Below, one piece after another: positions 50,979 to 63,684 of a stretch of 64,000 nucleotides of DNA; position 1 is the stretch's first letter; every line of letters begins with the position of its first letter. The notes beneath the pieces are model-generated. The model searched no databases, had not been told where the DNA came from, and was given only the letters and a program-made list of their open reading frames with translations. The stretch is from positions 166,194,574 through 166,258,573 of the forward strand of contig CM051461.1 in NCBI GenBank assembly GCA_028095005.1. Direction: 5' to 3'. Made by a program: the position numbers and the translations under genes. The DNA comes from Rhynchospora pubera. Its lineage: Eukaryota > Streptophyta > Magnoliopsida > Poales > Cyperaceae.

Positions 50979-53907
50979 ATGGAGGCCTCCTGGCCGAAGA
51001 AGCGTTCGAGAAAAAGAAAACCTCGGGACAACACCCTACCCTTCTTCAACGAGCCCTCCGCCTCCCTCTTCCCGTCTAAAGGCGAGCTCCTCCGTCTGGT
51101 CGCGGTGCTCGCTATCGCCGCGTCCGTGTCCGCCGCGTGCCACTTCATTGTCCGATTCCTCAACCGCCGTCCCAAGCCCTTCTGCGACACCGTCGACCTC
51201 GTTTCTCCCGATCCCTTGTACAGACACGGTGAGTAGAGTAACGGGTGCTACCTTAGCTGTGTTAGTGTTAGTTCTTACCTTCTTTGTGCCTATCTCTTTG
51301 AATTTATTTACCTACTATAAATTCTCTTTCTTTACAAACTTTTGTTTTACTATAAAATCTCCATTCTGTAAGCAATGCATTGGTAATCTTGCAATTGTGA
51401 ATTAGTTTGTGTTTGCCCCAAACTTTTGCTTCTATTGGAGTTTCTCATGTAATGGGGTGTGAATGTGATAGAGGTCTAATTGTCTAAGTACAAAAATAAT
51501 CTGCCTCAAAAATAATATGTTTTTTTGTCTAAGTACAAGTTACCATATATTGACTGGTAACATAGAATATTACCAGCTGATACAGGTTCTTATACATTGT
51601 ATTGATAATTTGCCAGCCCGAATATTATCTTACCAGATGCAACTGGCATTTTGGTTCGCAATTTTTTTAAAACACTGAAAAGTTTATAGAGTATTTTATT
51701 TTTACCTTGTTTTATGAAGCATTTGATTTTTCTGAGTTACAACCAACAATATGTACAGAATTTTGCAAGCCTTGCCCTGCAAGTGCACAGTGCCATGACG
51801 GGAACTTTGAATGTGTTCGTGGATATCAAAAACATGGGAAGATGTGCATAGAAGATGGTGCAATTAACCGCAGGGCCAAAGAACTTGTATGCCTTGGAAT
51901 TTTTACTACTTAGAATTTTATGTTTATTACAAGTCTATTATTATGTTACTCCGCAAGCCTGGATTACTGATGCCTGAAATTACCAAATGTTTCATAAAAA
52001 TATTAAAATGGAAGCTTTCTTAAATATTATCCCTGGTAAAATATGAAATTGCGTCCCATACCGGCACTTTTTTTTCCTCTGAGCAGCCAAAACAAATGTT
52101 TTGTAGTTCTTATAGTGCTGGACATGTATGTCATTTATCCTGGTGTTTATTTGTTAAGTCTTAAGTGTTAACAGGAATAATCCTTTAATGCTTTGATTGC
52201 TCTATATTCATTCAATTTGAATAAAATGTGTGTATGCATTTGTTAATCATCATATTTGGTAAATGCAGTCAGAATTGCTGGAGCAGCACATCTGCGATGC
52301 ACATGCAAGGGTTCTTTGTGGGGACGCTGGGAATATCTGGGTCTGTTATAGCTTGTATGTAGTTTTATTTTTATAATTGATAATAGAGTTATGAAATAGA
52401 TATGATGTTACATTTTTTGCCCAATTTTGTAAATCTCTTTTCCATTTTTAATTTTTCTGTGTTAATTCAGTTTCAGGAGTCTGATGTGGAGAGGATCCTT
52501 GATGAAGAAATTGCAAAGAGATTTTCTCTTTTGAAAGTAGATGGTTTTGAGTATGCAAAATATAAGGCAATGGAGAGAGTAGAAAGCTCAATGGAGATAA
52601 AAGACAATATCAACAGGTATCACACCTTATTATTAGTCTGATATTTGTGCTAGCTTTAAGCTGTATCAACCTGCTAGTTTGACAGTTAAGGACTGAATTC
52701 TTATAAATGTCTCCTTGCTCGGTGTTCACCTAGTCAGCTGAGGGTAAGGAGTTAATTCCAATTATATTAAATGCAGTTAGAACTTAAAAAGATGCTTAGT
52801 TGCAGAATTTAGGGCACTGAGAGTTGAACTGAGCTTATTGGAAGCTTCAGTTTGATAAAAGGAGTTTATTAGCCAGAATTAACATATTTAATAACCCAAC
52901 TTAATATGTTTCTTGTATTTTGTAGAACAAAAGAGATAAAGTGTCCTGAATCTCTAGCTGAGCTTCACAAATCTGCTAGCTGCTTGATGCGTCAGTGGAT
53001 ATACAGGAATATCAAATTTCTCGTTTTATCTTCTTTTCTGGTATGCTTTCCTTGACATTTATCTCTCTTAACATATTTGGATTTGTATTCCCATTTCAAG
53101 CTGAAAAATTATCTGGGAATATCCTGATAGCTCCCTGTGGCTCTGGGCATTTTATGGAGAACTCACCAAAGAAGAGTCTTGTGCAAGAGAGTTGAGCAAC
53201 TATACAATCAGGTGCTGTGATATTTCTCCTCCTCCTGGAATATAGTGTACAGTGTACACACACATTAATAGTTTTCACATGCTAAGCATCTTTTGATCTT
53301 TAACAGGTGTGTGATATCCTTGAAGACAATGCAGCAAATAGTAGTGAAGGAGACAGAAATGGAAGTGAACCTTGGGTGGTTGCTTCTTGGTTAAGAGATC
53401 ATCTGCTTCTCCCGAAAGAAAGAAAAAATATCATGTTATGGAAGAAGGTACCTTTTTAGTTGCAGTATTCGTTTTTATTACTATGTAATTTTTCAAATAT
53501 GCTTGCATTCATTTTCTAATATTTATATGCTTGTTTGTATAGGTAGAGGAACTGATACAGGAAGATTCACGAATAGACCAATACCCTAGGATTATTAGAG
53601 GAGAGACGAAGGTTGTTTTTGAATGGCAAGGTACATCTTCCTATCATGCATGTACCCAAGAATTTTCTGCTAAATTTGGATCATCAATATCACTTTTGTT
53701 CTATTCCTGTATGCATACATAATTCTGTTAGTTGAAAAACAAATGTTCTTTGTCTTTTGTAATGTTGTAGCTGATGGTACACTTAGCTCGAAGATTAAAA
53801 AGCTGCAAGCAGAGAAGTCGAAGTCAGGTGGTAACGTTAGTGCATCTTCTATGCATGAAGAGAAGAAAGACAGGAAACCTATATTGGGTGTAAAGCTTTT
53901 TGCATAA
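50979..53907 (+). CDS. Man1/Src1 C-terminal domain protein
   Basis: Nine exons (50979-51228, 51720-51886, 52269-52340, 52471-52616, 52926-53040, 53131-53211, 53307-53447, 53543-53630, 53771-53907) give 398 residues in frame. A basic N-terminus (KKRSRKRKPR, residues 7-16, possible nuclear signal) precedes membrane helix 1 (about 35-58). The lumenal part has the cysteine cluster CKPCPASAQC (99-108), then EIAKRF. Helix 2 spans about 240-259 across the exon 5/6 junction. The C-terminal part has RVEQLYNQV and EPWVVASWLRDHLLLP, the winged-helix region of this domain, and ends LGVKLFA. In animals and yeast such proteins are inner-nuclear-membrane anchors that hold chromatin; the plant versions lack the LEM/SAP N-terminus, as here. 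Exon 6 starts at the unusual acceptor CTGATAG; extending it upstream would introduce stops. Exon 1 is GC-rich. Confidence 0.9.
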
Positions 53908-56289
53908 GACCATGTGGAGCAATATTGTAAAATTTCTGGTTCTGTGGCATTGTACTATTGTTTGTATTACCATGTATTGATTGGCAGAGGCGTTTTTGTG
54001 TGTAGTTTACTCAGACCAGTGAAACAGTAGGCTTTTTGTGAGTAGTTTACTCGACCATTGAAACAGTATTCTACCCAGTATAACGTTTGTCCATATATTG
54101 CACTTGATAAAAGCTTACTTCCTCAAGCCGTTATTTATATCATTGCAAAAATTCCACACCTTTTGGATTGGTGAAATGTGAACTATTATAATCTAATAAC
54201 GACTCCTCGAATGATCATAATTTATTTATACTGAATGTTTACCTAATGGGCATTCAATCGCCTTGTTGACCTTATAGATTCAAACCTTTTTTTAAGCCCA
54301 ATCATGATGTGTTACTCAAACTCTTCTAAATTCAAATTCAAGAAATGATTTATATAATCTTCAAAAATATATATATATGATTTATATTTGCCAGGCTATT
54401 TCACCACTGGCTTTTCTGTCAGTGGCGTGGAGTCACGTGTGAATTTTGTACATTTTTTTTATATAAAATAATGCATACTTATTCGGTTTTTCTAAATACG
54501 ATCAAATACATAGTACCATACCATTGAAGGTAACTTAACCGGTATCAGCCAGCAATCCCATAAAATGGGACAGTTGTGGCAGATATCAGATATGCAAGAG
54601 AAGAAGTTAGTATGTAGTTCTCAAGAACAAGTTTCTCTTTATAATTATAAAGCTTTCTTTTGTCACATGGATTCTACAAAATAATAATAATAATCATCAT
54701 CATCATCATCTAAAGACGATTCCCAGGTTTTTCTTTGGAAATAGGTAATATTGACGAAAGTTTCATAAAAAGAGGCTGAGTAATTGAATATTGTGTTTCA
54801 CGGTTTCACCGCTTTCTGACTCCCCCATTTTTTTAGACAAAAGTACTTAATTTATTTATGTCATTTCTCAATGTTCACTTAATTTAGTGAGAAAAAAATA
54901 GATTTTCTCATATTTATACCCAAAAGATATCTATGGGTGATGGGAAATGATATCTTGGGATCTAAATCTAACTTATTCATAATTTCATATGTTTGTTTAC
55001 ATTTTCTTACGAAAAAAAAGGAAATGATACCTCAGGAAACAACACAGTTAACTACAATCATTATGCATATATATAATTTTTGTTGCGGCGGAGTCACAAT
55101 GAAAAATCTAGTTTTTTAAAATATACAATGCCATGACCTCAGCTTCTGTCTTGTTTTTTCACGACCTTGACAAGTGGTATGATATCATATCTATACTCAA
55201 TGTTCTATAGCTGTACAGCCCTACAATGGATTTTAAATTGGTTGTGTAATGATTTGATCGATTCATTTGATTTTTGCATGAACTTTGTGTAAGTTGCACA
55301 GTGCGAAAGCGAGGGAAAAGCGTTAAATCAGTTATTCCTTCTATAACACTCTAATGTACAGGATTATTCACTGAATTCGCTCAAGTAGGTTCATATATCA
55401 GCTGAAGACGAGGGCAGAAGCGTTAAATCAGTCTGGGTGCTTGGAACGAAGATCAAGAGCCGACTTAATGGGTTGCAAAATGCAAATCCCATGTATTTTT
55501 TTTTATTGTCCATTTTTTAATGACGTAGCACTTGAAGCGTGGAGTTTGGTTTAATGTGGCGACATAAAATGATGGATAATCAATTTAGTGACAATAAACA
55601 GGTGTAATTTTTTAAACCAATCAAGTGTTCTTTTGATATAGCTTATGGGTGCAACTTGAGGGTCATGCATTAATATGACACAAGTTGATTCATCAGGTTG
55701 GAGACGAGAATAATAAAAGTAGAAAGATTGGATTACGAATAAATATTCACGCATAATTTTTTTATAACTTAAATGGTGTTTTGAGAAAATGCAAAAATAA
55801 AAGAAAAAATAGAGAAATAAACAAAAAAAATGCTGAATATTTTTGTGATTTGTCGCTTCTTTAAACGGTCATTTTGCTAACTCCTCCAAACAGAATTTCG
55901 AAATCTGCTAGGTGTGCGATTTCAGGGTCGCATATCAGCCTTCCCCATCTATGGATCACGCTGTCAGCCTTGGAAATTAGAATATATGTTTCTTGAAATT
56001 CTAGTATTTTATTTTTGTTTTGTTTTATGTCATTTCGTATCCCTTCGTACCAGACAGTTCGTAAATGTAATCACATTATGCTGTATCATGAAATCTTTTT
56101 GTGCCGTGCACCCGTGCCTGAATGTTTCAAGGCTTCTTTATATTGAGAAAACATGTCATTTCGAGGTAAATTCCGTAGGTATAATTCAGTTCTATCATGC
56201 ATTATGGAATGTCAGAGGAGATCATGGCAAACAATGTAATTCAACTCATGTGTTGGATTCCTCCCATATGACTCTATTAATTATCTCGG
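53908..56289. other. Intergenic
   Basis: Contains ATA/ATC trinucleotide runs (54681-54710). The 127-codon plus frame at 55914-56297 has no recognisable domain. No gene is supported. Confidence 0.5.
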
Positions 56290-56505
56290 AACTATAATTA
56301 CATTGTTTTTCTTTCTCCGTTAGTAGTTTCTTTATTGCTTAATTTTATTTTACTATTTTTTTAGACTAAGACAAATAAGATCCCTTCTGTTTTACAAATC
56401 TAAAAAATGGCCAAAACTGTCCGCAGTTAAATTGCTACAAGTGAACCGGACACGGTTCATGAAATGTTACCTTAACTTCGCCATATTTTATTTTCAATTC
56501 TAGTA
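56290..56505 (+). repeat. Dispersed repeat flanking the Arg/Ser-rich gene, copy 1
   Basis: About 200 bp shared with 62570-62775: GATTACATTGTTT, TTAGTAGTTTCTTTATTG, TTAAATTGCTACAA, CTTAACTTCGC. The tail TTTCAATTCTAGT of this copy reappears at 63682, beyond the two MITEs, so those MITEs interrupt copy 2. Confidence 0.8.
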
Positions 56506-57500
56506 GGTCAAAATTTTTGTCTCCATAATCTCAGCAGGAAAATATTTAATTCAATGATCTCAATATTAAAATAAATAAATAAATAACTCGATGATTTCTG
56601 CATCTGTCAAAAATCCGATATTTGGTTGATTGAACAAATACATTTTCCAGGTACGGTCCTTTATTCAAAAGCCTCAACTGGTCTGAAGGAAAGGAGAAAA
56701 CGTGTAGGCAATAATGAAGAGAGTTTTTATCAAAAGACCCTATTAAATCTGATATTTTATTTAAATTTATTATTATTTTTTGGAATTCATTTGGAACAGC
56801 ATGTCGCATAGGAATGCTCAAGTAAGAAGAATCATCTTCAGTGCTGTAGTCATGCTCATGCAGCTGCTCAGGCCATGAAATTTTTAGATTCATCGTTTAT
56901 TACTTTATACAGTATTAATAATTCAAGAAATGTTACAAGCAAAAAAAGGTCAAGTCGTAAAACTGAAAATTTGAAGCGACATAAATTATTCCCTTTAATA
57001 GATTATTTGAAAGGCGATGCTTATTCAAAGAAGCAGCTGACATATAAATTGAATTAAATCTAAAATTTTGTGGGTGAGTATTTTGAAATATATAAAAAGA
57101 ATTAATGAACAAGCATTAGTTCACTTCAGTCTCTCATCTCGCTCATTACGCACTCTGCTTCCAATTAAGAAAGGATTTTGAGCAACACTTACATAAGTTA
57201 GTTATAAAAAAAAAAATTAGAGTTAAAAATAACTGATTACAAGTATTTTTGTCCGTTTCAACCTCCCACGATATCTGAAATTCTTATACCGTGTCATTGT
57301 TTAAAATGCATGAAACCAAAGAATATGAACTTGTATTAATAAGAAGCTGTTAATTATTTTTTTTTTCTATTTACATGTGTTCAGGAATTGAACACAACAC
57401 ATCACATAGTTCAATACATACCCATCCTCAACAGTAAATATTTACACCACCATCACCCCCAGAATAAAATTATATACATCCACCATTGCTGTAACCCAAT
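56506..57500. other. Intergenic, with one exon-like frame
   Basis: A minus-strand frame (56546-56893) begins MNLKISWPEQLHEHDYSTED and looks protein-like for about 40 residues before turning AT-rich. No family or splice partner was found. The rest is AT-rich. Confidence 0.25.
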
Positions 57501-57507
57501 GTTTCTG

Positions 57508-60500
57508 CTATTCTCTTTTTCGAAGACCTTCCCGTGTCCGCTTCGCACCCGCCAGTGCTTGTTTTTTGGCCAAGATGGCATCTGCTGGAACAGGATTAGG
57601 CACCGGTAATGTTGCTGCCAGAACAGTGGTGCTCTGCTTCGGGCTGTTCGCCCCCTGCTGCTGCAGCTGATTTCCCAACATGGGATTTAGAGTGGGTGGC
57701 GACAGCAACGACAAAGGAACAGCAAGTATGGGACCCACTAAAGCGGAGCACTCGGTGCTGTTCGGCAGGAGGGGCGCACACTCTAATATCATGGGAGAGC
57801 ACAATAATGCAACCTGAGCCTTCGAGGGATTACTGCTCCTCTTTCTAGACCTCCACTGGTCCAGTTCCACCATGTTATTACGCGAGTAAATGCGGTGTCT
57901 GGCTCTGTCTCTTGAGCAGTGCAGGTCCCGTTCTGTCCTCCCTTTGTGTTCTGGTGAAGGGTCACCTCTTTTTCTGCATACATACATAAAATAAGAGACT
58001 CATTTCTCAATTATGCTCCAAAATAGAATGAACAACAAAAGTTAAAAAAATAATGCAGCTCATACTTGTATCATAATTAATTTAATTCTACACCTATGCC
58101 AAATAGCCCAAGGGTCTCGGATCCTCTCTAACAAAAAGATACAAAGAAGAACAGCTACACTTGTACAGTTTACGTGCAAAAGTCGAATAGTACCAATATA
58201 TATGTATATACCTGTTCAGGCAATGGCAGCGCGAAAGTCGTGACAAAAACTGATTCCCAGCATAACGGTCAGTTTGATTCCACAAATTAGACGACCTGGG
58301 CAAATTTTCTTTGTCATCTTCTCTTTCGTTGGTACGAGCAGAGGCCATCCCTGAACTCCTCTTGAATGATCTTTCAGAGAAAATGAAACGGAAAAAGGTG
58401 TTAGACCAGAGAAGAAAGTAGTCAAACTAAACAGTCTCTCTTGTTCTAGTAAACAGAAAAAAAAAAGCAATTGGTATGGGTGTGTCAATCGGCATTCCTC
58501 CGAAACAGACGACTCCATACCAACAATTAAAACCAAAAGTTCAGCAATGACTAGAGAAATTTCGTAACTACCTGTTCTGATGCCTCTTGGGTGAATTAGT
58601 ACAGCCGCTGCCTCTGAACAATCCATATCTTCTCTGTCTATTGTTATTGTGAGGTAAGTAATTGTCGTATCTGCCTCTAGTCCGGTCTAGGTCCTGCCCA
58701 GTTCTCCTTTTGGGTTCTGGAGAAAGGCTTCGATCCCTTAGTCCCCATCCACCTCTGCTTCTGCATATTAATTCTTATTACTTCAGATAAACAACAATAT
58801 AGAGACTACAGTAACTAACAAAAAGAACTTTAAACCTTATATTTCAGCAAGAACCGTTCATTCTCAAAGTTAGTCATTAACGCAACAACAAAAACCTTGA
58901 TATATACTCCGAACCATTAATTTTTCAAAGTTCCTCGTCTGTTAGAAAGCATGAGAAACTACTGTCTGTTCAAAAATTTGGAGTACCACAGAGGATATAA
59001 ACTCACCCTGTCTGCAGGAACTCAGTAAAAACAGACAGAGGAGCCCACTGTGTAAAGTACCATTATGACTCCCACAAATGACTTGTTCGGTTCAGAAAAG
59101 TGGAATAACAATATGCATACCTTTTTCTGGAAGCAGCATCATGTGAGATATTAAACCGAGGCTGACTCCATGCGTCAGGGCCAATTTGAGTAAGATTCTT
59201 CCCCCAATCACCCGTGTCCTTACTGCTGTTGTTCTTGTTGATGTCACGTGCGGCTTGAGACCAAGGAGAAATAGACCTTGATCTTGAGTTTTGGACACGA
59301 GATGATTTTGTACCCGACCCATCAGATTCAGATTCCCGTGCCGTTTGACACCATTGAGACAGAGACGGAGACCTAGATCTCAAATCATCCACATTTGAAG
59401 GGGTCGGATTACACCATTCAGACACAGTCTTTTCATGTAGATCAGAGAGGTTCAATTGGGGAGATGAGGAGCCTGATCGTCTCTCTACTTCTACTTTTGC
59501 TTTGCTGGAAGTAGTAGGGCTCATTCCTCGACCCCTGTTCAACCATGTAGGAAAATTCAAGGGAGAAATAATTGTCAGAATCTAATACTTAAGAAAGAAA
59601 AAAAAAACAAAAAAAGAAAATATATTTCCTGCTGGTATGTTATTCACCATTTAAGGACTCCTGACAAGAAAATAAGTCAAATATTACTCTAACTGCACTG
59701 AAAAATTACAAAAGTTTCCTTTTGCATAAAAATTATATGTTCTGGTCAGCACCTACTGTCCCCTCCAATTCTCCATTAGTGTAACAAATATTATTCAAGT
59801 GCACTACCATATGGTAGGTATGGCAATAGACAGCAGCACATCACACAAGGTATTAATTTCATATGAATTTGTGATCTTATATACCAAAAAGGTCTTCAAA
59901 GGTGTTAAGAGCAGACTTCAAACTAAAGACAACAATAAACAGTATATAATCACATAAATAGTATACAGAATAAACAATACCTGTTGGAGGCACGATCCGA
60001 TGAGGTTGCATTACACTCAGTCGGATCACATGCAGCATCAAGGCCAGTTCGATCAAGAGCCTTTCCCCACCCTTCAGTCCCCTGACTGTCATGATCCTGT
60101 CTGGATATGTCTGAAGAGCTCGAACTGAAATGGGTGTTCGCTGGAGAGCTCAGGCCTTGTCCTCCAAATTCATTTCTGATGTTAAGGTCAGAAAGTTTTG
60201 TGCATATGCCTATGAGACTCTCCCGTTCGATTGCGCCACTGCTAGCAAAAAATTGACATCAGCTATCTAGCTCGTTGTAATGAAAATTAAACAAAAAATA
60301 ATGCCCACGTACATGATAATTGCCCTCTTAATTAATTTCACAGAAAATTAAAAAAAAAATAAAAATGTTGTCAAAAAGGCATCTAGGGGTTAACATATTT
60401 TCCTATTGATTTGTAGAGCAAAACATCTTGAATTTCATACAAAGGACCAAAAATCAGAAGAAAAATAATGATTGATCAAGAACAAAAGAAAGAGAGACAG

Positions 60501-61448
60501 AATCGATTACCTAACTAAACTGTTTCTTCCTGCCAGCGAGTGGTGGGGAGAGAGAGGGATATGGTCACCCATAAGACTACATCCAGTTTTTCTCCGTTTC
60601 AATTCTGGCGAGTGACTCCTAACCCGCCATTTGAGCTCAGTCAAAATTGCTGTTGGGCTAGATGTTGGTGCACCGTGGCCACCTCCGAATCTGCAAATTA
60701 TATTCATGACCTCGATACATCAAATAAAAGAACTAGTGATAAGATTAATTTAGTAATAAGGCTCCCAGGGTGCTCTTGAGTTAGCACTGGAAGGCATTCA
60801 CCAATATATGTAGAGTGGGTAACAAACTCAAATTGAAATTGGAATTGAATTAAAACTATATATCAGATACCTAAATCTAGATAGGAGATGGTAATTAATT
60901 TAATTACCTGCAGCCGGCACAATTAGTAGGTACGACTACGAGGCTGTTGGGTTGGATCAGTTTTGATTCATAAAGGCGGGCCTTGTTGTCAGAGTTCTGT
61001 TCTGTACAATATGCAGAAGGCCAAGAAGAAGGCAAGAAAGGGCTTGGCCTCGATTGGTGAACAGGGAAAGAGCAGAGCTCCCTGTATAGCTCCCAAGTGT
61101 ATGCCCCTGCTCGAATTCAAAGTGAAAAGATTGAATAACGAAATCAGCAATAAATTAAGTGTGTGTGTGTGTGTGCAACATGAACTAGCAAGTTCCATTG
61201 AAAATAGGTGGGAGAATGATATGAAGCAGTAACAGGATTCATTTTTTTTGTGAAAATACAACAAAATTAAGTGCCCTACTCCTATCACATGCAATCAAGT
61301 ATAACCCTATATAAACTAGTATTAGTAGTAGCGAGTGAGTATCCTTACTGGTGCAGTTTGTGTAGATGTCAGGCGCATGATGGCTGGCATCCTTGGGCGA
61401 CTGAGAGCTAGGTTTAGGCTGGTCACTTTGGTCTTTTGCTTTCGCCAT
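57508..61448 (-). CDS. Unrecognised Arg/Ser-rich protein with repeated exon modules, 654 residues
   Basis: Eight exons (61349-61448, 60908-61106, 60511-60690, 59981-60238, 59121-59534, 58572-58760, 58212-58370, 57508-57973) join in frame. I do not recognise the family. SPE-K-R motifs occur in exon 3 (SHSPELKRRKTG), exon 6 (RSLSPEPKRRTGQDLDR) and exon 8 (GDPSPEHKGRTERDL). Exons 4 and 5 share a module (DI...GTEGWGKALDRTGLDA versus DI...DTGDWGKNLTQIGPDA), and exon 5 has internal SLSQWCQTA / SISPWSQAA repeats. The C-terminal 90 residues are Pro/Ala/Leu-rich, then basic (KRTREGLRKRE). The composition suggests a nuclear, perhaps RNA-related, disordered protein; that is inference. Each internal exon from 3 to 7 is a multiple of three and ends in the first two bases of an Arg or Ser codon. 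All junctions have GT-AG. Confidence 0.75.
61160..61176. repeat. (GT)n microsatellite in intron 1 of the Arg/Ser-rich gene
   Basis: About eight GT dinucleotides. Confidence 0.9.
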
Positions 61449-61903
61449 GGGCGCAGTGCAGTCTCTGAGTAGGATAGGAATAATGGTTCTGCTAGCAAAA
61501 TGAAAACCATGCAAGAATTGACAATTAATGATTAAATTAAATTAAAGCAGCAATAAACCCTAACATAACCCTAATTAAATAAAATTAAATTAAATTAGGT
61601 GACGTCATCAGTTGAAGAAAAGAAGGTTGAAGCGATTTTACTCCTAACAAAGACAAAGCAGAAGATGAACTACTAATTGAACAAGGAAGAAAGGAATAAA
61701 CCCTAAACCTCATTCTATTTGACCGTAATCATCTCATAATAATCTCATAAAAAGAAAAAAAAAAAAGACATCTTCCAGCAGAAAAGTAAAGTCTTTCTAT
61801 CGATTTCAAGCATAATTGGTACTGAGGACTTGAAAGATTTCTAAAATGAAAGAAAAATAACAGATTAACCAATTCATTGATTGTTTTGGGGGGAAATTGA
61901 AAA

Positions 61904-61934
<31 letters not shown>

Positions 61935-62085
61935 AAATCAATTACCAAACTAAACCCGTCCCTTGTGCAAGCGAAGCGCAGCGCAGAGGGAGAAAGAGAG
62001 ATCACTAGAAATAAACTATGCGCGCGAGCGAGCGAGAGAGCTACCGAGAGAGCGATTCTTTGCTTAGTTAGCTGGTTAGGGTTCA
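61449..62085 (-). promoter_or_regulatory. Inferred 5' UTR with intron and (CT)n leader
   Basis: Acceptor TTTTGCTAGCAG (first exon base 61488) lies 40 nt before the ATG. A donor TTTG|GTAATT (61946/61945) lies downstream of a leader rich in CTCTC and GCGCGCTC. On the minus strand the leader begins near GAACCCTAACC (62076-62086), a telo-box-like motif common at plant gene starts. The (CT)n run at 61905-61930 falls just inside the intron. Transcript data are lacking. Confidence 0.45.
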
Positions 62086-62089
62086 ATTA

Positions 62090-62569
62090 ATTTCAATTTT
62101 AATTTTAACTTTTAATTTGGAGGGTAAAACTGGAGGGAGCGCGGCATGGAGGCCTTAATTCCCATCCTACCCCTCCTAAAAACTTTTAAATTAAAATTAA
62201 TTAAAATTATTTTTCCTATTTTTCTTAGCCCACACGGGTTGCTTTTGCATTGCATAATTCCATGTGAGTATGTGACGGATCACTGCCATGCTTTACAGTC
62301 TTCTCGCCGCAGAAAATCTCAACAGGTCATGTGCTTATTGGAAATTTGGAATGGAGCCCTCACCTCACCTTATCGGGCACTAACCCGTTAACACTTCCCC
62401 ATCAATTTCCCCATTTCGCATGCTACAATTCCAACCGACATCTTTTATTTCACCATTCCTTTATTAACAACCTTAATATTATAGCACATGCCTTTTAATT
62501 TCCTCAATGTATTATACGTTTTTTTTTTTCCTTCTTTTTCACAAAAATAATTTATATTAGTAGTTTCTC
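62090..62569. other. Upstream intergenic region
   Basis: No feature is recognised apart from being upstream of the Arg/Ser-rich gene. Confidence 0.4.
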
Positions 62570-62775
62570 TATGATTACATTGTTTCTTCTTTCTGTTAGT
62601 AGTTTGTTTATTGGTTAATTTTGTTTTACTATTTCTTTGAGTAAGACGAGATCCACCTTTGTTTTACAAATCAGAATAGGCGGCCGAAACTACATGCTAT
62701 AAAATGGCGCCAAGTTAAATTGCTACAAATGAACCTGACACTTTTCATGATATATTATCTTAACTTCGCTACACA
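62570..62775 (+). repeat. Dispersed repeat, copy 2
   Basis: Direct repeat of 56290-56505, ending in a CA-rich tract where two foldback MITEs have inserted. Confidence 0.8.
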
Positions 62776-62789
62776 CACACGCACACATA

Positions 62790-63194
62790 GAGTTTAGCTA
62801 TGGTGAGATGCATCACAAAAAATTTTCCGTGAGATACAATCAAAACTCATGAATCTGGTTCAAAATGATCGTTTCAAACTGTGCAATATGATCTCGCTAT
62901 CGAAATCTTCTTACAGACCAAATTTTACATTTTTTTAGAATTTTTAAGTATTTTTTTTCAAATTTTTAAAAATGATAATTTTTGAACGGTACAGAACTAA
63001 TTAGATTAACGATTTTCTAAAATTTCAAAAAAATATTTAAAAATTTTGAAAAAATATAAAATTTAGTATGCATGGAGATTTTAATAGAGAGATCATATTA
63101 GACGGTTTGGATCAGTCATTTTGAACCAATATCATAAGTTTTGAGCACATCTCACGGAAGATTTTTTGTAATGCATCTCATCATAGCTAAACTC
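62790..63194. mobile_element. Foldback MITE, 405 bp
   Basis: GAGTTTAGCTATGGTGAGAT is mirrored by ATCTCATCATAGCTAAACTC. Almost the whole length is an inverted repeat with its centre at CTAATTAG. It is the complete relative of the half element at 8137. Flanks lie in a CA repeat, so the target duplication cannot be read. Confidence 0.9.
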
Positions 63195-63244
63195 TATACA
63201 CACACACACACGCGCGCGCGCATATATATATATATAAATATATA
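63195..63244. repeat. Compound (CA)n(CG)n(TA)n microsatellite
   Basis: Alternating purine-pyrimidine tract of about 40 bp between two foldbacks; such runs can adopt Z-DNA. Confidence 0.9.
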
Positions 63245-63650
63245 GAGGATTGCTAAAATGCTATGCATAGCACGGATGATCTTCGTGCTAAGGATTCGTT
63301 CTTGCATTTCATACTTCAAACAACCGATCCAAACCATTCATTATCTTCTTCATAATGAAATCTCATTAGAAACCAAATTTTACATTTTTTTGAATTTTTT
63401 TTACTATTTTTCTCATATTTTTTAAAATACTTATAATCTAATAAATTCTGGACCCTCCAATAACAGTGATTTTAAAAAATATGAGAAAAATAGTAAAAAA
63501 ATTCAAAAAAATGTAAAATTTTGTTTCTAAGAAGATTTCAATATGTTGAAGATAATGAACGGTTTGAATCGGTAATTTTAAGCATGAAATGCAAGAACGA
63601 ATCCGTAGCACGAAAGCCATCCGTGCTATGCATAACATTTTAGCAATCCT

Positions 63651-63651
<1 letters not shown>
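63245..63651. mobile_element. Foldback MITE, 407 bp
   Basis: Same family and same ends (GAGGATTGCTAAAATG, and its complement at the right end) as 35544-35948. It is inserted next to an AT repeat (63652-63681), so the target duplication is obscured. Confidence 0.92.

Positions 63652-63681
<30 letters not shown>

Positions 63682-63684
<3 letters not shown>

Noticed and set aside
50941..51405. 154-codon plus-strand frame overlapping exon 1 of the Man1/Src1-like gene
   Set aside because: A frame-shifted shadow of a GC-rich exon; the ATG at 50979 gives a phase-consistent nine-exon protein.
55914..56297. 127-codon plus-strand frame
   Set aside because: It has Cys and Phe scattered without a domain, lies in AT-rich intergenic DNA, and its end overlaps a dispersed repeat.
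61556..61580. AACCCTAA-like strings as possible interstitial telomere repeat
   Set aside because: Only two or three degenerate copies within the leader intron; telo-box motifs of this kind are common near plant promoters.
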